In this document: piece after piece, positions 24,512 to 33,926 of the stretch | Layout: the number at the start of each line of letters is the position of its first letter | How positions within the stretch are numbered: position 1 is the stretch's first letter | Assembly: GCA_026003175.1 (NCBI GenBank) | Contig: BPGT01000004.1 | Location: forward strand, 139,570 to 203,569 | Length of the DNA stretch: 64,000 nucleotides | Direction of reading: 5' to 3' | Source of the DNA: Armatimonadota bacterium | Lineage (GTDB): Bacteria > Armatimonadota > HRBIN16 | Program-made: the position numbers and the translations under genes | Notes under the pieces: generated by a model | Told to the model about the DNA's origin: nothing | The model's database searches: none | Seen by the model: only the letters and a program-made list of their open reading frames with translations

Positions 24512-27500
24512 CTAGCATACCAACGTAGCATACGCGACTGCTGGTTCCCGGTTTACCCAAGGTCAGATTCGCATATAGACCAAAGTCGTTGACTACTTCA
24601 CGCGGGCTGAGGAAACCTGCTCTTCGACCACTTTCATCAGATAGCAAGATGCCTACCCCACTTGTGGCTACAGCGACGAAGTGGAATCGTGAGGTGAGAT
24701 ATGGATTATTATTACTCGGCTGTTGACGTATCTTAGGAGGTATCCAGTAGGAAGGTCTTCCGTTTTCGAAATCCCACCGATCACCATGAGCCGAGTAGTC
24801 AAATTCGCCCAGATTGGCGGCTCTCCACTGTTGCAGGTCGAAAGTGCGCATATCCTGGTCATACCATGGGTCAATGACTATACCGTTAATGTCGGGACGA
24901 ATGGACAGGTCATCCCTAAATGGTGTGGCTGCCCCCACACGTTCTAACTCGCTTCTGTCGATTACCATCACAGCGTGATGCCCAAAACTAAAACCCTGAA
25001 CAGGATAATATAGCAGCCTGGGTTTTCCGTTCTCATCTAGCAAACATTTTGACAGAGCAGGGTCCTTTTTTTCCAGTTCGAGTAAGTAATCAATAACCCT
25101 CTTCTGGTATCCGCCGCAAGTATATGCACCTATTTCATCAGACTGAAGCAAAGTTAACAAGTCAGAAGCATTGACAATGGTTCCAGGCACTGAATAAACG
25201 TCCTGTATGGGTGCCTCTTCTATAGGTACTCCTATCTTGGAAGCAGCCCATGGGTTGGTTGTAACAGTCGCCGGGTTGTACCAAGGTCGCCCATCATTAT
25301 CGGTAGTACTGGATAGCAAAGCTTGCTCGAGTTTTCCTAGACAAGGGTCGTTGTGCTGCTTAAAGAAAGGTTGGTTTTGGGCGATACGTAGAGCCTCTTC
25401 CTCGCTTTCAGCAGCGACATACTGCACCATCCGCTTAGCAAAGATGACCAGCTTGACGTTTGCCACCTGCAGAAAGTGTCCGCCATTGGGCAGATTCCAG
25501 CTCATCGTCACGGTGTTCACTGTCGGGAAATCACCCAGCTTCAAATACTTCGCTGGCACATCAAAGGTATACAGCCCGTTGGGTACCGTATTCTCCAGTT
25601 TACCCACCAGATAACCATTCACGTAGAAGTAAGCACTCTGGGGGGCGATCTGATCCCAGGACCATCCCTTAGCAGGACGCATATCCACCAGCAGGAAGGG
25701 ATCGCCCGGCTCGTTGGGCTGCACCGAGAAGGGGATGTCAATGCGTCCCTGATTGCTGCAAGATGCCACCTGGTTCAGGTATTCCAGGATGCGGTTGTCC
25801 AGTTGCACGGCATACAGCTGCTTGCCCGCTGGCGGGGTGAAGTCTACGTTGAATAGCTCCGCCCGAACCCGATTGGCGTTGTCCACTACGCGCACGCTGC
25901 CTTGTCGCTGCCGATGCAGTTGCTGGCGCGCCTCAGGGATATCCAACAACACCGCTCGTCCAGGAGCAAGGCGCGATTGAATCTCCGGATAACGGCTAAT
26001 CTGGATAGCAAAGGTTGGTTGAATGTGCACCGTTATCGACTCGTAGGGTCTGAGACGGAAACCCTGCAGTTCTTTATCCAGCGCCACCTGACCCTGTAGC
26101 GACTCACTCAATTGCAGCGTGAGCCCTGCTACTGGCTTATTGCGCCGATTGACAACACGGATGGTCTTCTGGAGCGTGACGGGGTCAGTGCCCAGGTCCT
26201 GCACCTCAATGTCTACCGTGTCGTCTACAGTAACCTGCACAGGCACCTCATCTATGGAAGCATCCGCACCTTCCCCGCTATGCAGGCGGGCAACGAAGGT
26301 GTACTGGTTTCGCGTAGCGGTCTGAAAGTGCAGAGCGAGGGTTACATCGCGCGTACTGTTCGCGTCCAGATTTATCGGCACATCTCCACCTGCGCCGATG
26401 AAGCCTGCGGGAACGTCCTCGTATGGATTAACCAGCTCCACCCGAGCTGTTTGCGGATTACTAGACAGGTTGCGCACTTGCAGCCGCACTCGCTGATCAA
26501 AGTCCTTGTCGACAGTGAACCGGTATTCTCTCTGTGCAAAGGCCACTGCTTCGGTAACGCTAAGCCCACGCTCTTCGCTCTGGGCGGTACCCTGCGGCGT
26601 ACGGCTCACCACATAAAAGCGATAGGTTTTGCCGCGCTGCAATCCGTCTACCCGCACCTGATGTTCGGTGCCGTCTGCTCCCGTGAAGGAACGGTAGCTT
26701 GTTTCGTCCTCTGCACGCAAAAACACCTCGCTGCTGGAGAACACATCGGTACGCCATGTGAACACCACGCTGGTGTTGCCCGTGCGCGTGCCACTAGCAG
26801 GCAACAAGTCCTCAATCTGTGGCTCGCGGGTAACCTCTAGCGAGGCAGAGCGTTCCGTCACCACGGTGTCATCTTCGTTGGTAAGACGCAGGGTAAACTC
26901 GTGTACGCCAGCGGAGGAGTCGGCGGGTACCTGCACTTGCAGAACATGCTGCGAACTTGCCCACGGTTGCAGGGTTACTGCTGCAGGCTGCAAGGATATC
27001 TGCAAGCCGTCCAATCCCAACACCTGCAGACGCAAGGCACGTGACTGGTTACTGCGGTTGCGCACCGTAATGCGGTATGACGCGGTTGCACCAACTGCCA
27101 CACGCAGGCTCAATGGCTGTATCTGTGGTTGCACCTCGGAACGAACAACAACGCGCACAGGCATCTCGCGCGAGAGCGCATTGTTGGTTTCGTCCGATTC
27201 GGGTACGTTGTCTGTGGAGTCCACTGCCGCCCGAACAGTGAGGCTGTCGGCACGGAAGGCGTTCCAGGTGAAGTCCAGGTCGCGGCTCTGTCCGGCTGCC
27301 AGGCTATCTATCTGCCGTTGACCGACCCAAACGTCGTTGACAAAGAGAGTAACCTCGACTGGCAGGTGCACGTCTCCGCTGCCGACATTGCGCACGCGCA
27401 CCCGTGTCGTTACCGAGTCACCCTCTATCAGCTGCGAGGGCAAGGAATCACTGATTTGCTCCACCACAAGGTCTACAGGTTGCACCTGCATCGGCACGGT

Positions 27501-27890
27501 TACCTGCATCGTATTGTTTTGTTCATTTACCTCCCAGGGATGCTTTGCCAGTCTAATACGGACAACGTGCGCCGCACCGGGCAAAGCTTGCCATGTGAAC
27601 TCCGCCTGTTTCTCCTCTCCAGAACGCAGACTGACCGTTTGAACGCCAATGTACCGACCATCCACGTAGGCTGCAACCTGCAGATCGGTCAACCCATCAT
27701 ATACACCGCCCACGCTGGCCACCGAGGTGCGAATAGTGACCGGGTCCCCTACGTTCAAATTGGTTGTCGGCGATACCTGGATATCGGTAACCGCAAAGTC
27801 TGGGGCAGATAAGCGTGTAGCCATCGGCTTGCGCAGGGTGTTGTTGCTCTCGTTCGATTCGGGCAGCCAGTCCGCTGAGTCGACCGTCAC
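24297..27890 (-). CDS. Central fragment of the giant secreted protein (CARDB, Ig-like, papain/transglutaminase-like)
   Basis: 1197 codons. In order: the end of CARDB 6, CARDB 7 and 8 (each ending in an ESNESNN, VNEQNN or ESDETNN-type motif), an alpha-galactosidase-NEW3-like segment and a fibronectin-III-like domain (GKTYRFYVVSRTPQG). More beta domains follow, then a segment with Cys in GAYTCGGYQKRVIDYLL, His in FSFGHHAVMVID and Asp in GIVIDPWYDQ, the order and spacing of a papain/transglutaminase-fold enzyme. The N-terminal join to the next fragment is frameshifted near 27945. The out-of-frame tail after 24505 is not real. Confidence 0.8.
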   Translation of the reverse strand: MTVDSADWLPESNESNNTLRKPMATRLSAPDFAVTDIQVSPTTNLNVGDPVTIRTSVASVGGVYDGLTDLQVAAYVDGRYIGVQTVSLRSGEEKQAEFTWQALPGAAHVVRIRLAKHPWEVNEQNNTMQVTVPMQVQPVDLVVEQISDSLPSQLIEGDSVTTRVRVRNVGSGDVHLPVEVTLFVNDVWVGQRQIDSLAAGQSRDLDFTWNAFRADSLTVRAAVDSTDNVPESDETNNALSREMPVRVVVRSEVQPQIQPLSLRVAVGATASYRITVRNRSNQSRALRLQVLGLDGLQISLQPAAVTLQPWASSQHVLQVQVPADSSAGVHEFTLRLTNEDDTVVTERSASLEVTREPQIEDLLPASGTRTGNTSVVFTWRTDVFSSSEVFLRAEDETSYRSFTGADGTEHQVRVDGLQRGKTYRFYVVSRTPQGTAQSEERGLSVTEAVAFAQREYRFTVDKDFDQRVRLQVRNLSSNPQTARVELVNPYEDVPAGFIGAGGDVPINLDANSTRDVTLALHFQTATRNQYTFVARLHSGEGADASIDEVPVQVTVDDTVDIEVQDLGTDPVTLQKTIRVVNRRNKPVAGLTLQLSESLQGQVALDKELQGFRLRPYESITVHIQPTFAIQISRYPEIQSRLAPGRAVLLDIPEARQQLHRQRQGSVRVVDNANRVRAELFNVDFTPPAGKQLYAVQLDNRILEYLNQVASCSNQGRIDIPFSVQPNEPGDPFLLVDMRPAKGWSWDQIAPQSAYFYVNGYLVGKLENTVPNGLYTFDVPAKYLKLGDFPTVNTVTMSWNLPNGGHFLQVANVKLVIFAKRMVQYVAAESEEEALRIAQNQPFFKQHNDPCLGKLEQALLSSTTDNDGRPWYNPATVTTNPWAASKIGVPIEEAPIQDVYSVPGTIVNASDLLTLLQSDEIGAYTCGGYQKRVIDYLLELEKKDPALSKCLLDENGKPRLLYYPVQGFSFGHHAVMVIDRSELERVGAATPFRDDLSIRPDINGIVIDPWYDQDMRTFDLQQWRAANLGEFDYSAHGDRWDFENGRPSYWIPPKIRQQPSNNNPYLTSRFHFVAVATSGVGILLSDESGRRAGFLSPREVVNDFGLYANLTLGKPGTSSRVCYVGMLGDTPRSYRIQLVPPLPRCNHDRPVRQLEGFGRQRTPSVLQGCASNLLRAAGRRASHFANRPDRQRPRLTGC

Positions 27891-27903
27891 CGTTACTTCC
27901 GGA

Positions 27904-29223
27904 TTATCTATCGGGTGAGCCGCCCAGGGTATCTGTACCGTCTGTGACGCGCCTCGGCTGCAGTACGCCCACCAGCTGCTGAACTGCTACTATCTCACTG
28001 CCGATGGATAGGGATACAGGTATTCGCTGTTGCTGTCCGCCCCACGCTACAATGCCATACCGTCCCTCACCACGGTTGCGCACAGTGACGTTGAAGGTAA
28101 CCGTCTGCCCCACGCGAAACTCCTGTGGCGTCCAGGTAACATCTACCACCTCTAGGTCCGGTAACCTCCATTGAGGAATAGGAGCCGTTTTCTCATTGTC
28201 CTGTTCATTAGGCTCCAGCAATGCATTATTGACGTCTGCTACCACGCGTAGCTGCGATCTGCCAATGAGATTGCGTAAGGGAGTATATACCTCTATCTGC
28301 TGCTGCTCGCGCCCGGCAAGTGCAATGGTACTCCCTGCTATATAACTTCCGTCGGCAAAGATTCCGACAGCGATGATTCCGGTTCCTACATCGCTGTTGT
28401 TGCGCACGGACACGCGCACGGGTACTTGTCCCGTCAAAGGATATTCGCCTACGACCAGGTCAAGATCCGCAGCCGAGGGTAGCTGAACCGATTCGACAGC
28501 CACATCTGCCGTGGGCACGTCCACTGCCACAGAACGAACGTTGTTGTCCCGCTGCGGATCAGCAGTTTGCTCATCGGGATCTACCACCACCTTCACCTCG
28601 CGCGTCCCCGCACGCACTTCCCAGCTCGCTTGTACCACGACAGGCGCTGAGCGACTAATTCGGGCGACAGTCTGGGTACTAATCAGGGTACCGTTCACCA
28701 AGAACTGCACCTTGACATTGCGTGCAGTGCCGCCGTTGTTTGCAAGTTCGGCAAGTGCTGTTTGCCAAGTGCCTGCCTGCATGGGCTGGGCGAAGGTAAG
28801 ACTGCGTACCTCTAGTTCCGGCGCGAGCGGCTGAGGCAAAGGTACAGCACGTGTGTTGTTATCTTCGTTATTCTCGAGTATCTGGTTTGCAGGGTCTACC
28901 ACCGCTCGCAGCTGGCTCGATCCGGGGGTAAAGGTAAAGTGTTGGCTCACTTCCATCTCCTCGCCAGTACCCAAATTGGGCAGAGGCGAAGGCTCGTTGT
29001 AAATGAGGCGGTCATCCACATAGAACGCTACTACGAAATTGCCCTTGAGGGGTGCCCCGTTATTGCGCACTTTGGCGGTGGCGCGTACGGTATCGCCCTC
29101 ATCAGGTTGCGCCGGGGCGAAGGTAAGGTCTACTATTTCCAGGTCGGGTACCCGCGATGGAAGGTGTGTTCTGGACGACTTCGTTGTTGTCCTCCGCGCT
29201 TTCCTGGATGCTGTTATCCGCAT
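27904..29223 (-). CDS. CARDB-repeat fragment of the giant secreted protein
   Basis: 439 codons, real from about 29160 down. Contains CARDB domains 3 to 6, each starting with a DLEIVDLTF-like strand and ending in a D/N-rich motif (ENNEDNN, PQRDNN, EPNEQDN). CARDB domains are extracellular adhesion or spacer modules. The first 25 codons are out of frame; the frame joins the LVIVD fragment through an indel near 29160 (QNTPS then RVPDLEIVDL). Confidence 0.8.
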   Translation of the reverse strand: MRITASRKARRTTTKSSRTHLPSRVPDLEIVDLTFAPAQPDEGDTVRATAKVRNNGAPLKGNFVVAFYVDDRLIYNEPSPLPNLGTGEEMEVSQHFTFTPGSSQLRAVVDPANQILENNEDNNTRAVPLPQPLAPELEVRSLTFAQPMQAGTWQTALAELANNGGTARNVKVQFLVNGTLISTQTVARISRSAPVVVQASWEVRAGTREVKVVVDPDEQTADPQRDNNVRSVAVDVPTADVAVESVQLPSAADLDLVVGEYPLTGQVPVRVSVRNNSDVGTGIIAVGIFADGSYIAGSTIALAGREQQQIEVYTPLRNLIGRSQLRVVADVNNALLEPNEQDNEKTAPIPQWRLPDLEVVDVTWTPQEFRVGQTVTFNVTVRNRGEGRYGIVAWGGQQQRIPVSLSIGSEIVAVQQLVGVLQPRRVTDGTDTLGGSPDR

Positions 29224-31714
29224 CTACCTTAACTCGCACCTGTGTCTGTCCTGACACAGCAGTGAAGGTCGCGGCAACCGTCTCCTGCGCCCCCGCGCGT
29301 AAACCATTGATGGTGCTACGGACAGTCTGGCCCGCGTACTCCATTAGGACGCTGAATGGACGAGCTACTCCTCCTCCCACGTTGCGCACCAAACCACGTA
29401 CGCTAAACTCCTCACCGTGTACCAGACCCGTCTGCGGTTGAACCTGCACCTCTGCCACCGCGAGGTCGGGAAGACTGAGATCAGGGAAGGGAACGGTCAT
29501 GGTGTTGTTGGTACGGATAGGATCGTTGATCTGTTGTCCCGGGTCTATCGTTGCTTGCAACACACGTCCACTACCAGCGTGCGCCACGAGTCGGGCTACT
29601 GCCGTTGACGATTCGCCGGAAGCGAGGCTTAAACGCCTCACAGACGCATCTACACTTTGGTCTCCAAGTATGAAACGTACCACAGGAGCTACTGTCGAGG
29701 CGGGTCCAGCGTTGAACACTTCTGCTTCTACTTGTAATGTGACACCTTCCATCAGGTCCTCAGGTGCTGAGGGGCTAAAGCGCAATGAGCGAATCTGAAG
29801 GTCAGAGCTACCTTCCGGCAGACTGTGTATCATCGTATACAACCCACCTACACCAGCTGCCACGTACACAATATCTCCGGAGGCGACCGCTTCGCGGGCA
29901 GGTCCTTCCCACACCGCGACGGGAGCGAAAGCCGGCAGACGCGACAGGTCAAACGCCGTCAGGGACTGCCCATCGCTGACGTACGCCATGTTGCCGCTGA
30001 TGCGCACGCGCGGAGAAGCCATCGCGGTGCGAGGATTGTCCCAATTGGCCACAACGCGCGGCTGCGATGGGTCGGAAATATCTACCACCACCGCATCGCC
30101 GCTACTGAGCATCACGATAGCCACACTGCCCGAAGCATCTACGTCGGCGACATACGAAGAAGAAGCCACACTAACCTGCCCGCGAAGGACAGGTGCAGCC
30201 GGATTCGAGAAGTCGTACACCCGCAGCACCCGGTCATAATCGGCACTTAACAGTAAGCCTCCAGTCACAGCCACTCCCACAGGATAGTCTGACCAGCTGC
30301 TGCTCTTACGGTATACCCGAACCGGCGCCAGACGATTGCTGATGTCCACCACATCGAAACCACCCAGATGCGCTACCACCAGCCAGCTACCTTGCAAAGC
30401 GATGCCAGATACGTTGGTGTTGGGTGTATAGTGGCTGAGAATGGAAGGATAACGAGGGTTACTCACGTCAAGGAGTGTCACCATGCCGATATAATAAGAG
30501 ACCACCGCCAAACCACTCTGCACCCGCACGCGAGGACCGTTGCTCGGGGCGTCAGGCAGAGGTAAAGTGGCTACCCCCATGATGTTGGAGGGGTTGTTCA
30601 CATCGTACACGCCAAACAACCCCTCTTCTGCAGTGAAAGCAAACCCCGAGCCATACGCTACCGCCTGAGGCACTCTTTCCAGAAACGCCACCACCGATGT
30701 GGGGTGGGTGCGGTTCGTAATATCCCAGATGTCGAGGCGGGCAAGCCTGTAGCTGACCGCACGGTTCGCGCCGATATTTGCGCCCCCTATCATACCATCC
30801 AGCGAGCCGCGGATACCGGGAGAAGCGGGATTGGAGATGTCGATGACGAGGCTATAACCCGAGAAGTCCATAATGGGCATATACAGGTAGTTGTCTACCC
30901 GGACAAGCGGAAAGGTGGGATTATTTCCCTCGGACACCTCGGCGACGACGTTCATGCTGGCAGGATTAGAGATGTCGATAACGCGCATACCCCCCTGAAT
31001 ACCACCAACCCACTCTCCTGCAGCCACAAAGGCGTAGTTACCGGATACATGCACGGAACGTACCACGCCCAGATTACCCAGGATGCCCAATCGCTGCGGA
31101 TTATCGGGCTGTGAGATGTCCCAGACGCTCAACCCCGACGGACCCTCGCAGAGGTACAGGCGATTGCCTACCACAGTGCCTCCGTCGCCAGCCAGAGGGC
31201 TTGTCAAAGAAACGGTACGAATCAACCGGGGAGAGGCAGGATTGCTTAGATCCAACACCTGCAGCTGTTCTCCACTGCTCACATAGCCGAGGTTGCCATG
31301 CACGATGAGCCCGTCGTAGCTGGTGTTGCCATAACTACCTACCACGCGCAAGGATGCAGGATTGGAAACATCCAGGATCTTTATCGCACCCCCGGGCAAG
31401 CCTTTGCGTGCGGTTAACACGTAGGCGTAGTTGCCCGCTAACACCACCTGATAGCCGAATACGTCCGGTGAATCCGTCCGGATGCGTCCCACTGGTTGCC
31501 CGTTGGTCATGTCGAACACGGATAGCAGGTATCCTTCGCCTGTAGCATAAACGTAGTTGTCGCGCACTGCCACGGCATCGAAAGAGCCACCCGGCAACTG
31601 CCCCAGAGTTTGAAAGTTGATCTGCGCTTGCACCGGAACAAGGCAACAGGTGAAGAGTAACAAGAGTACCCCGTACGTGAACCCTGCAGATAGTTTGTGC
31701 ACTTTCCCAAGCAC
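29102..31714 (-). CDS. N-terminal fragment of the giant secreted protein (signal peptide, LVIVD beta-propeller repeats, CARDB)
   Basis: Starts at GTG 31714, preferred since AGGAGG lies 6 nt upstream; the GTG at 31732 overlaps the ribosome site. A signal peptide (FTYGVLLLLFTCCLVPVQA) precedes about twelve LVIVD-type repeats (IKILDVSNPASLRVVGSY, LQVLDLSNPASPRLI, MRVIDISNPASMNVV), which fold as a beta propeller. CARDB domains 1 and 2 follow. The in-frame product ends shortly after QESAEDNNEVVQN. With all fragments joined the protein would be about 2,930 residues. It is secreted and probably surface-associated. Confidence 0.85.
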   Translation of the reverse strand: MLGKVHKLSAGFTYGVLLLLFTCCLVPVQAQINFQTLGQLPGGSFDAVAVRDNYVYATGEGYLLSVFDMTNGQPVGRIRTDSPDVFGYQVVLAGNYAYVLTARKGLPGGAIKILDVSNPASLRVVGSYGNTSYDGLIVHGNLGYVSSGEQLQVLDLSNPASPRLIRTVSLTSPLAGDGGTVVGNRLYLCEGPSGLSVWDISQPDNPQRLGILGNLGVVRSVHVSGNYAFVAAGEWVGGIQGGMRVIDISNPASMNVVAEVSEGNNPTFPLVRVDNYLYMPIMDFSGYSLVIDISNPASPGIRGSLDGMIGGANIGANRAVSYRLARLDIWDITNRTHPTSVVAFLERVPQAVAYGSGFAFTAEEGLFGVYDVNNPSNIMGVATLPLPDAPSNGPRVRVQSGLAVVSYYIGMVTLLDVSNPRYPSILSHYTPNTNVSGIALQGSWLVVAHLGGFDVVDISNRLAPVRVYRKSSSWSDYPVGVAVTGGLLLSADYDRVLRVYDFSNPAAPVLRGQVSVASSSYVADVDASGSVAIVMLSSGDAVVVDISDPSQPRVVANWDNPRTAMASPRVRISGNMAYVSDGQSLTAFDLSRLPAFAPVAVWEGPAREAVASGDIVYVAAGVGGLYTMIHSLPEGSSDLQIRSLRFSPSAPEDLMEGVTLQVEAEVFNAGPASTVAPVVRFILGDQSVDASVRRLSLASGESSTAVARLVAHAGSGRVLQATIDPGQQINDPIRTNNTMTVPFPDLSLPDLAVAEVQVQPQTGLVHGEEFSVRGLVRNVGGGVARPFSVLMEYAGQTVRSTINGLRAGAQETVAATFTAVSGQTQVRVKVDADNSIQESAEDNNEVVQNTPSIAGTRPGNSRPYLRPGAT

Positions 31715-31789
31715 TGGCAACCTCCTAAACACGGTTTTGTGGCTTGATTGAACCTTCTTGTTTTAATACAGACCTATGTACACCGCCGG

Positions 31790-33382
31790 CTATTTGTTGG
31801 GAAAACCTTCCAGGGATTCTTGCATGCGTCGCCAGCCCTCGGTTTTCAGCAACTCTTCCAACTTGCTTCCCTCACGCACCCCGCCCAGCAGCACATCGCC
31901 GAAAACAGGCTCTCTCCAGAAACCTCCCGTCTCCCACGACTGCTTGTACACGCGCGAGATTTCGCTGGTCTGAGGGTCTTTGACGTAGGTCTGGTCACTG
32001 AGCAGGTTGCTCCAGGTAGCAGCCATCTTGCTATTGAACTCGCGATGCTCCTGAGTCATCTGGCGCACCAGGTCGTTCAGCTGCTTGTTCTCGATGGTCC
32101 AGCGTTCCAGGGCAGAGAGGACTTGAGCGGGGTTACCCCGCCAGCTGTTCTGAATCCCTACAAAGAGGGCAAAAGAGGATTCGAACTCCGAAATCGGAGC
32201 CTGCCACAGGTGCACTATGAGGGACACATGCCCCATCTGGCTACTTGCTACCCAGTCCGAGCGTCCCGAAGCACCAAAACTGCCCTGAATCATCGCCCAA
32301 CGCCTCAGTGAGCCGTTTTCCGCCGTGATGACGAGCTTGAGTGGGGTGGATACCGTCTGTGCGCCCATTGCTGCCATTGTCTGCGCACCCATCTGCTGTA
32401 CTTGAGCAAACTGCTGCGCCTCCTCCTGAGTCAAAGGCACCTGTTTTTTCTCCTTCAGCGTCCAGCTCTGCCCCGTTTCACCCTGCCAGATCGCCAGCAG
32501 CAGTTGCACGACGTCATCCTCGGACTGCGCAAAAACAGGCTGCTGTATTTGCATACTCTGCTCATTTATCGTAATCAGGCTGGAACCACTGCCGCCAAAA
32601 CCTGTCTGCAGCGCCAAACTCTGCACGGCGATGTGGTCTATACGCCCCATCGTATCCCCTTTTTGGAGCATCATCACCGGTAATCGCTTGGTGCCCTGGC
32701 GGATGACCGTGCCTTGGAATTGAAAACCTTCGGGCACATGCAGGGTTGCCGCCTCCATACCCACTTCGGGGTCGATGATACGCTCCGTACGCCACTTCAC
32801 CATCTGCTGCGGAGGCAGGAAGCGCAGGGAACGCAACAAAGCGGTCATTTCATCCAGCTTGGATTTAGGAGTGCCATCGGGGAAGAGGAAGGTCACCACC
32901 AGCGCGAACTTCTCGCCGGGCAGGATAGAGGTCACTTCGCGATAGTTGCTGGGAGGCGTCTTTTGCAGCAAGCCAAAGTTTACCGCCATCATCGGCAGTA
33001 GTGCGTATGGATAATCCAGCCCTTCGCCCACCAGCACAATGCCTTTACCCACCTTCTTGTAGGCATATCGGCTTGCGTTGAAGCGCGTCTCCGTCGCTTT
33101 GCGCTCCTCTATCCACGACTTCGCCGCTTTTTGCAGGTTGCCATCATGACGCACCGCACGGATGAGCACAAAATGGTAGATATCGTGAAACAGGATGGCG
33201 TTTCCCAGAGCTACAGCACTCCAGCCCTCTCGGGGCATGCAGGCAAAGCCGTGCAGGCGGTCTACCACTTCCTTCTCGTTCGCTGCCCACGCGGGGCGAA
33301 TTATACCGCTGCTCAGCAGGATGACCAGCAATAAGAGCTGCAGTACACCAAAGAGAAACGTTATCCGAGATGGCTTTCGCAT
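31790..33382 (-). CDS. Exported protein of unknown function
   Basis: 530 residues from ATG 33382 (AAGGAGAG upstream); the frame extends upstream into the MITE, which is not coding. The N-terminal signal/anchor is LFGVLQLLLLVILLSSGIIRPAWA. The rest is soluble, with several Gln/Met-rich stretches (QQMGAQTMAAMGAQ), and I recognise no domain. First gene of the operon leading to the giant protein (75-nt gap), read from a consensus promoter. A helper in secretion or assembly of the large protein is possible but unproven. Confidence 0.75.
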   Translation of the reverse strand: MRKPSRITFLFGVLQLLLLVILLSSGIIRPAWAANEKEVVDRLHGFACMPREGWSAVALGNAILFHDIYHFVLIRAVRHDGNLQKAAKSWIEERKATETRFNASRYAYKKVGKGIVLVGEGLDYPYALLPMMAVNFGLLQKTPPSNYREVTSILPGEKFALVVTFLFPDGTPKSKLDEMTALLRSLRFLPPQQMVKWRTERIIDPEVGMEAATLHVPEGFQFQGTVIRQGTKRLPVMMLQKGDTMGRIDHIAVQSLALQTGFGGSGSSLITINEQSMQIQQPVFAQSEDDVVQLLLAIWQGETGQSWTLKEKKQVPLTQEEAQQFAQVQQMGAQTMAAMGAQTVSTPLKLVITAENGSLRRWAMIQGSFGASGRSDWVASSQMGHVSLIVHLWQAPISEFESSFALFVGIQNSWRGNPAQVLSALERWTIENKQLNDLVRQMTQEHREFNSKMAATWSNLLSDQTYVKDPQTSEISRVYKQSWETGGFWREPVFGDVLLGGVREGSKLEELLKTEGWRRMQESLEGFPNK

Positions 33383-33424
33383 AGCATCTCTCCTTGGGTG
33401 GACAAGGTAATTTAACTTGTATAA

Positions 33425-33453
33425 ATTATATTCGGAATGTTCATTGTTGTCAA
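33425..33453 (-). promoter_or_regulatory. Perfect consensus sigma-70 promoter abutting the MITE pair
   Basis: On the minus strand TTGACA (33453-33448), 17 nt, TATAAT (33430-33425), about 43 nt before ATG 33382. The first T of TTGACA is the edge of the MITE target duplication. Confidence 0.85.
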
Positions 33454-33461
33454 GAAGGGTA

Positions 33462-33647
33462 GAGGGTGTTCGAGAATTGTTGAGAAGTTGGTTGTAGCGC
33501 AAGGAGAGAGGCGTTCTTGCTACCCCTGCCTTACCTCACCCCCGTCCCCTCTCCTACGAGGAGAGGGGCGTTCCCCCTTCCCTTGCAGGGAAGGGGGCAA
33601 GGGGGTTAGGTTATCTATCCATTCAACCAGCAATTTCGAACACCCTC
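33462..33647. mobile_element. MITE copy 2 (186 bp)
   Basis: GAGGGTGTTCGAGAATTG left end and TTTCGAACACCCTC right end; internal hairpins CCTCTCCTACGAGGAGAGG and CCCTTCCCTTGCAGGGAAGGG. Near-identical to copies 1 and 3. A long frame across copies 2 and 3 is a by-product of the repeat. Confidence 0.85.
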
Positions 33648-33656
33648 AGAAGGGTA

Positions 33657-33842
33657 GAGGGTGTTCGAGAATTGTTGAGAAGTTGGTTGTAGCGCAAGGA
33701 GAGAGGCGTTCTTGCTACCCCTGCCTTACCTCACCCCCGTCCCCTCTCCTGCGAGGAGAGGGGCGTTCCCCCTTCCCTTGCAGGGAAGGGGGCAAGGGGG
33801 TTAGGTTATCTATCCATTCAACCAGCAATTTCGAACACCCTC
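33657..33842. mobile_element. MITE copy 3 (186 bp)
   Basis: Direct tandem of copy 2; I found one base difference (CCTGCGAGG for CCTACGAGG). Confidence 0.85.
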
Positions 33843-33926
33843 AGAAGGGTAGAAGCCAAATTGGTAGGCGTGCATGAAGGTATCAGGCGCTTCAAAGATT
33901 GGTACATATGTGGTAGCTACGCCATA

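Larger units (their letters stand above)
33453..33851. repeat. Three copies of a 9-bp target duplication around the tandem MITEs
   Basis: AGAAGGGTA occurs at 33453-33461, 33648-33656 and 33843-33851, directly outside and between the two MITEs, fixing the duplication length at nine. Confidence 0.85.

Noticed and set aside
29102-31732. Start of the giant protein at GTG 31732
   Set aside because: That codon overlaps the AGGAGG ribosome site, which is correctly spaced for GTG 31714.
33437-33877. 146-codon frame with an internal duplicated peptide
   Set aside because: It spans the two tandem MITEs; the duplication is the repeat itself and there is no ribosome site.
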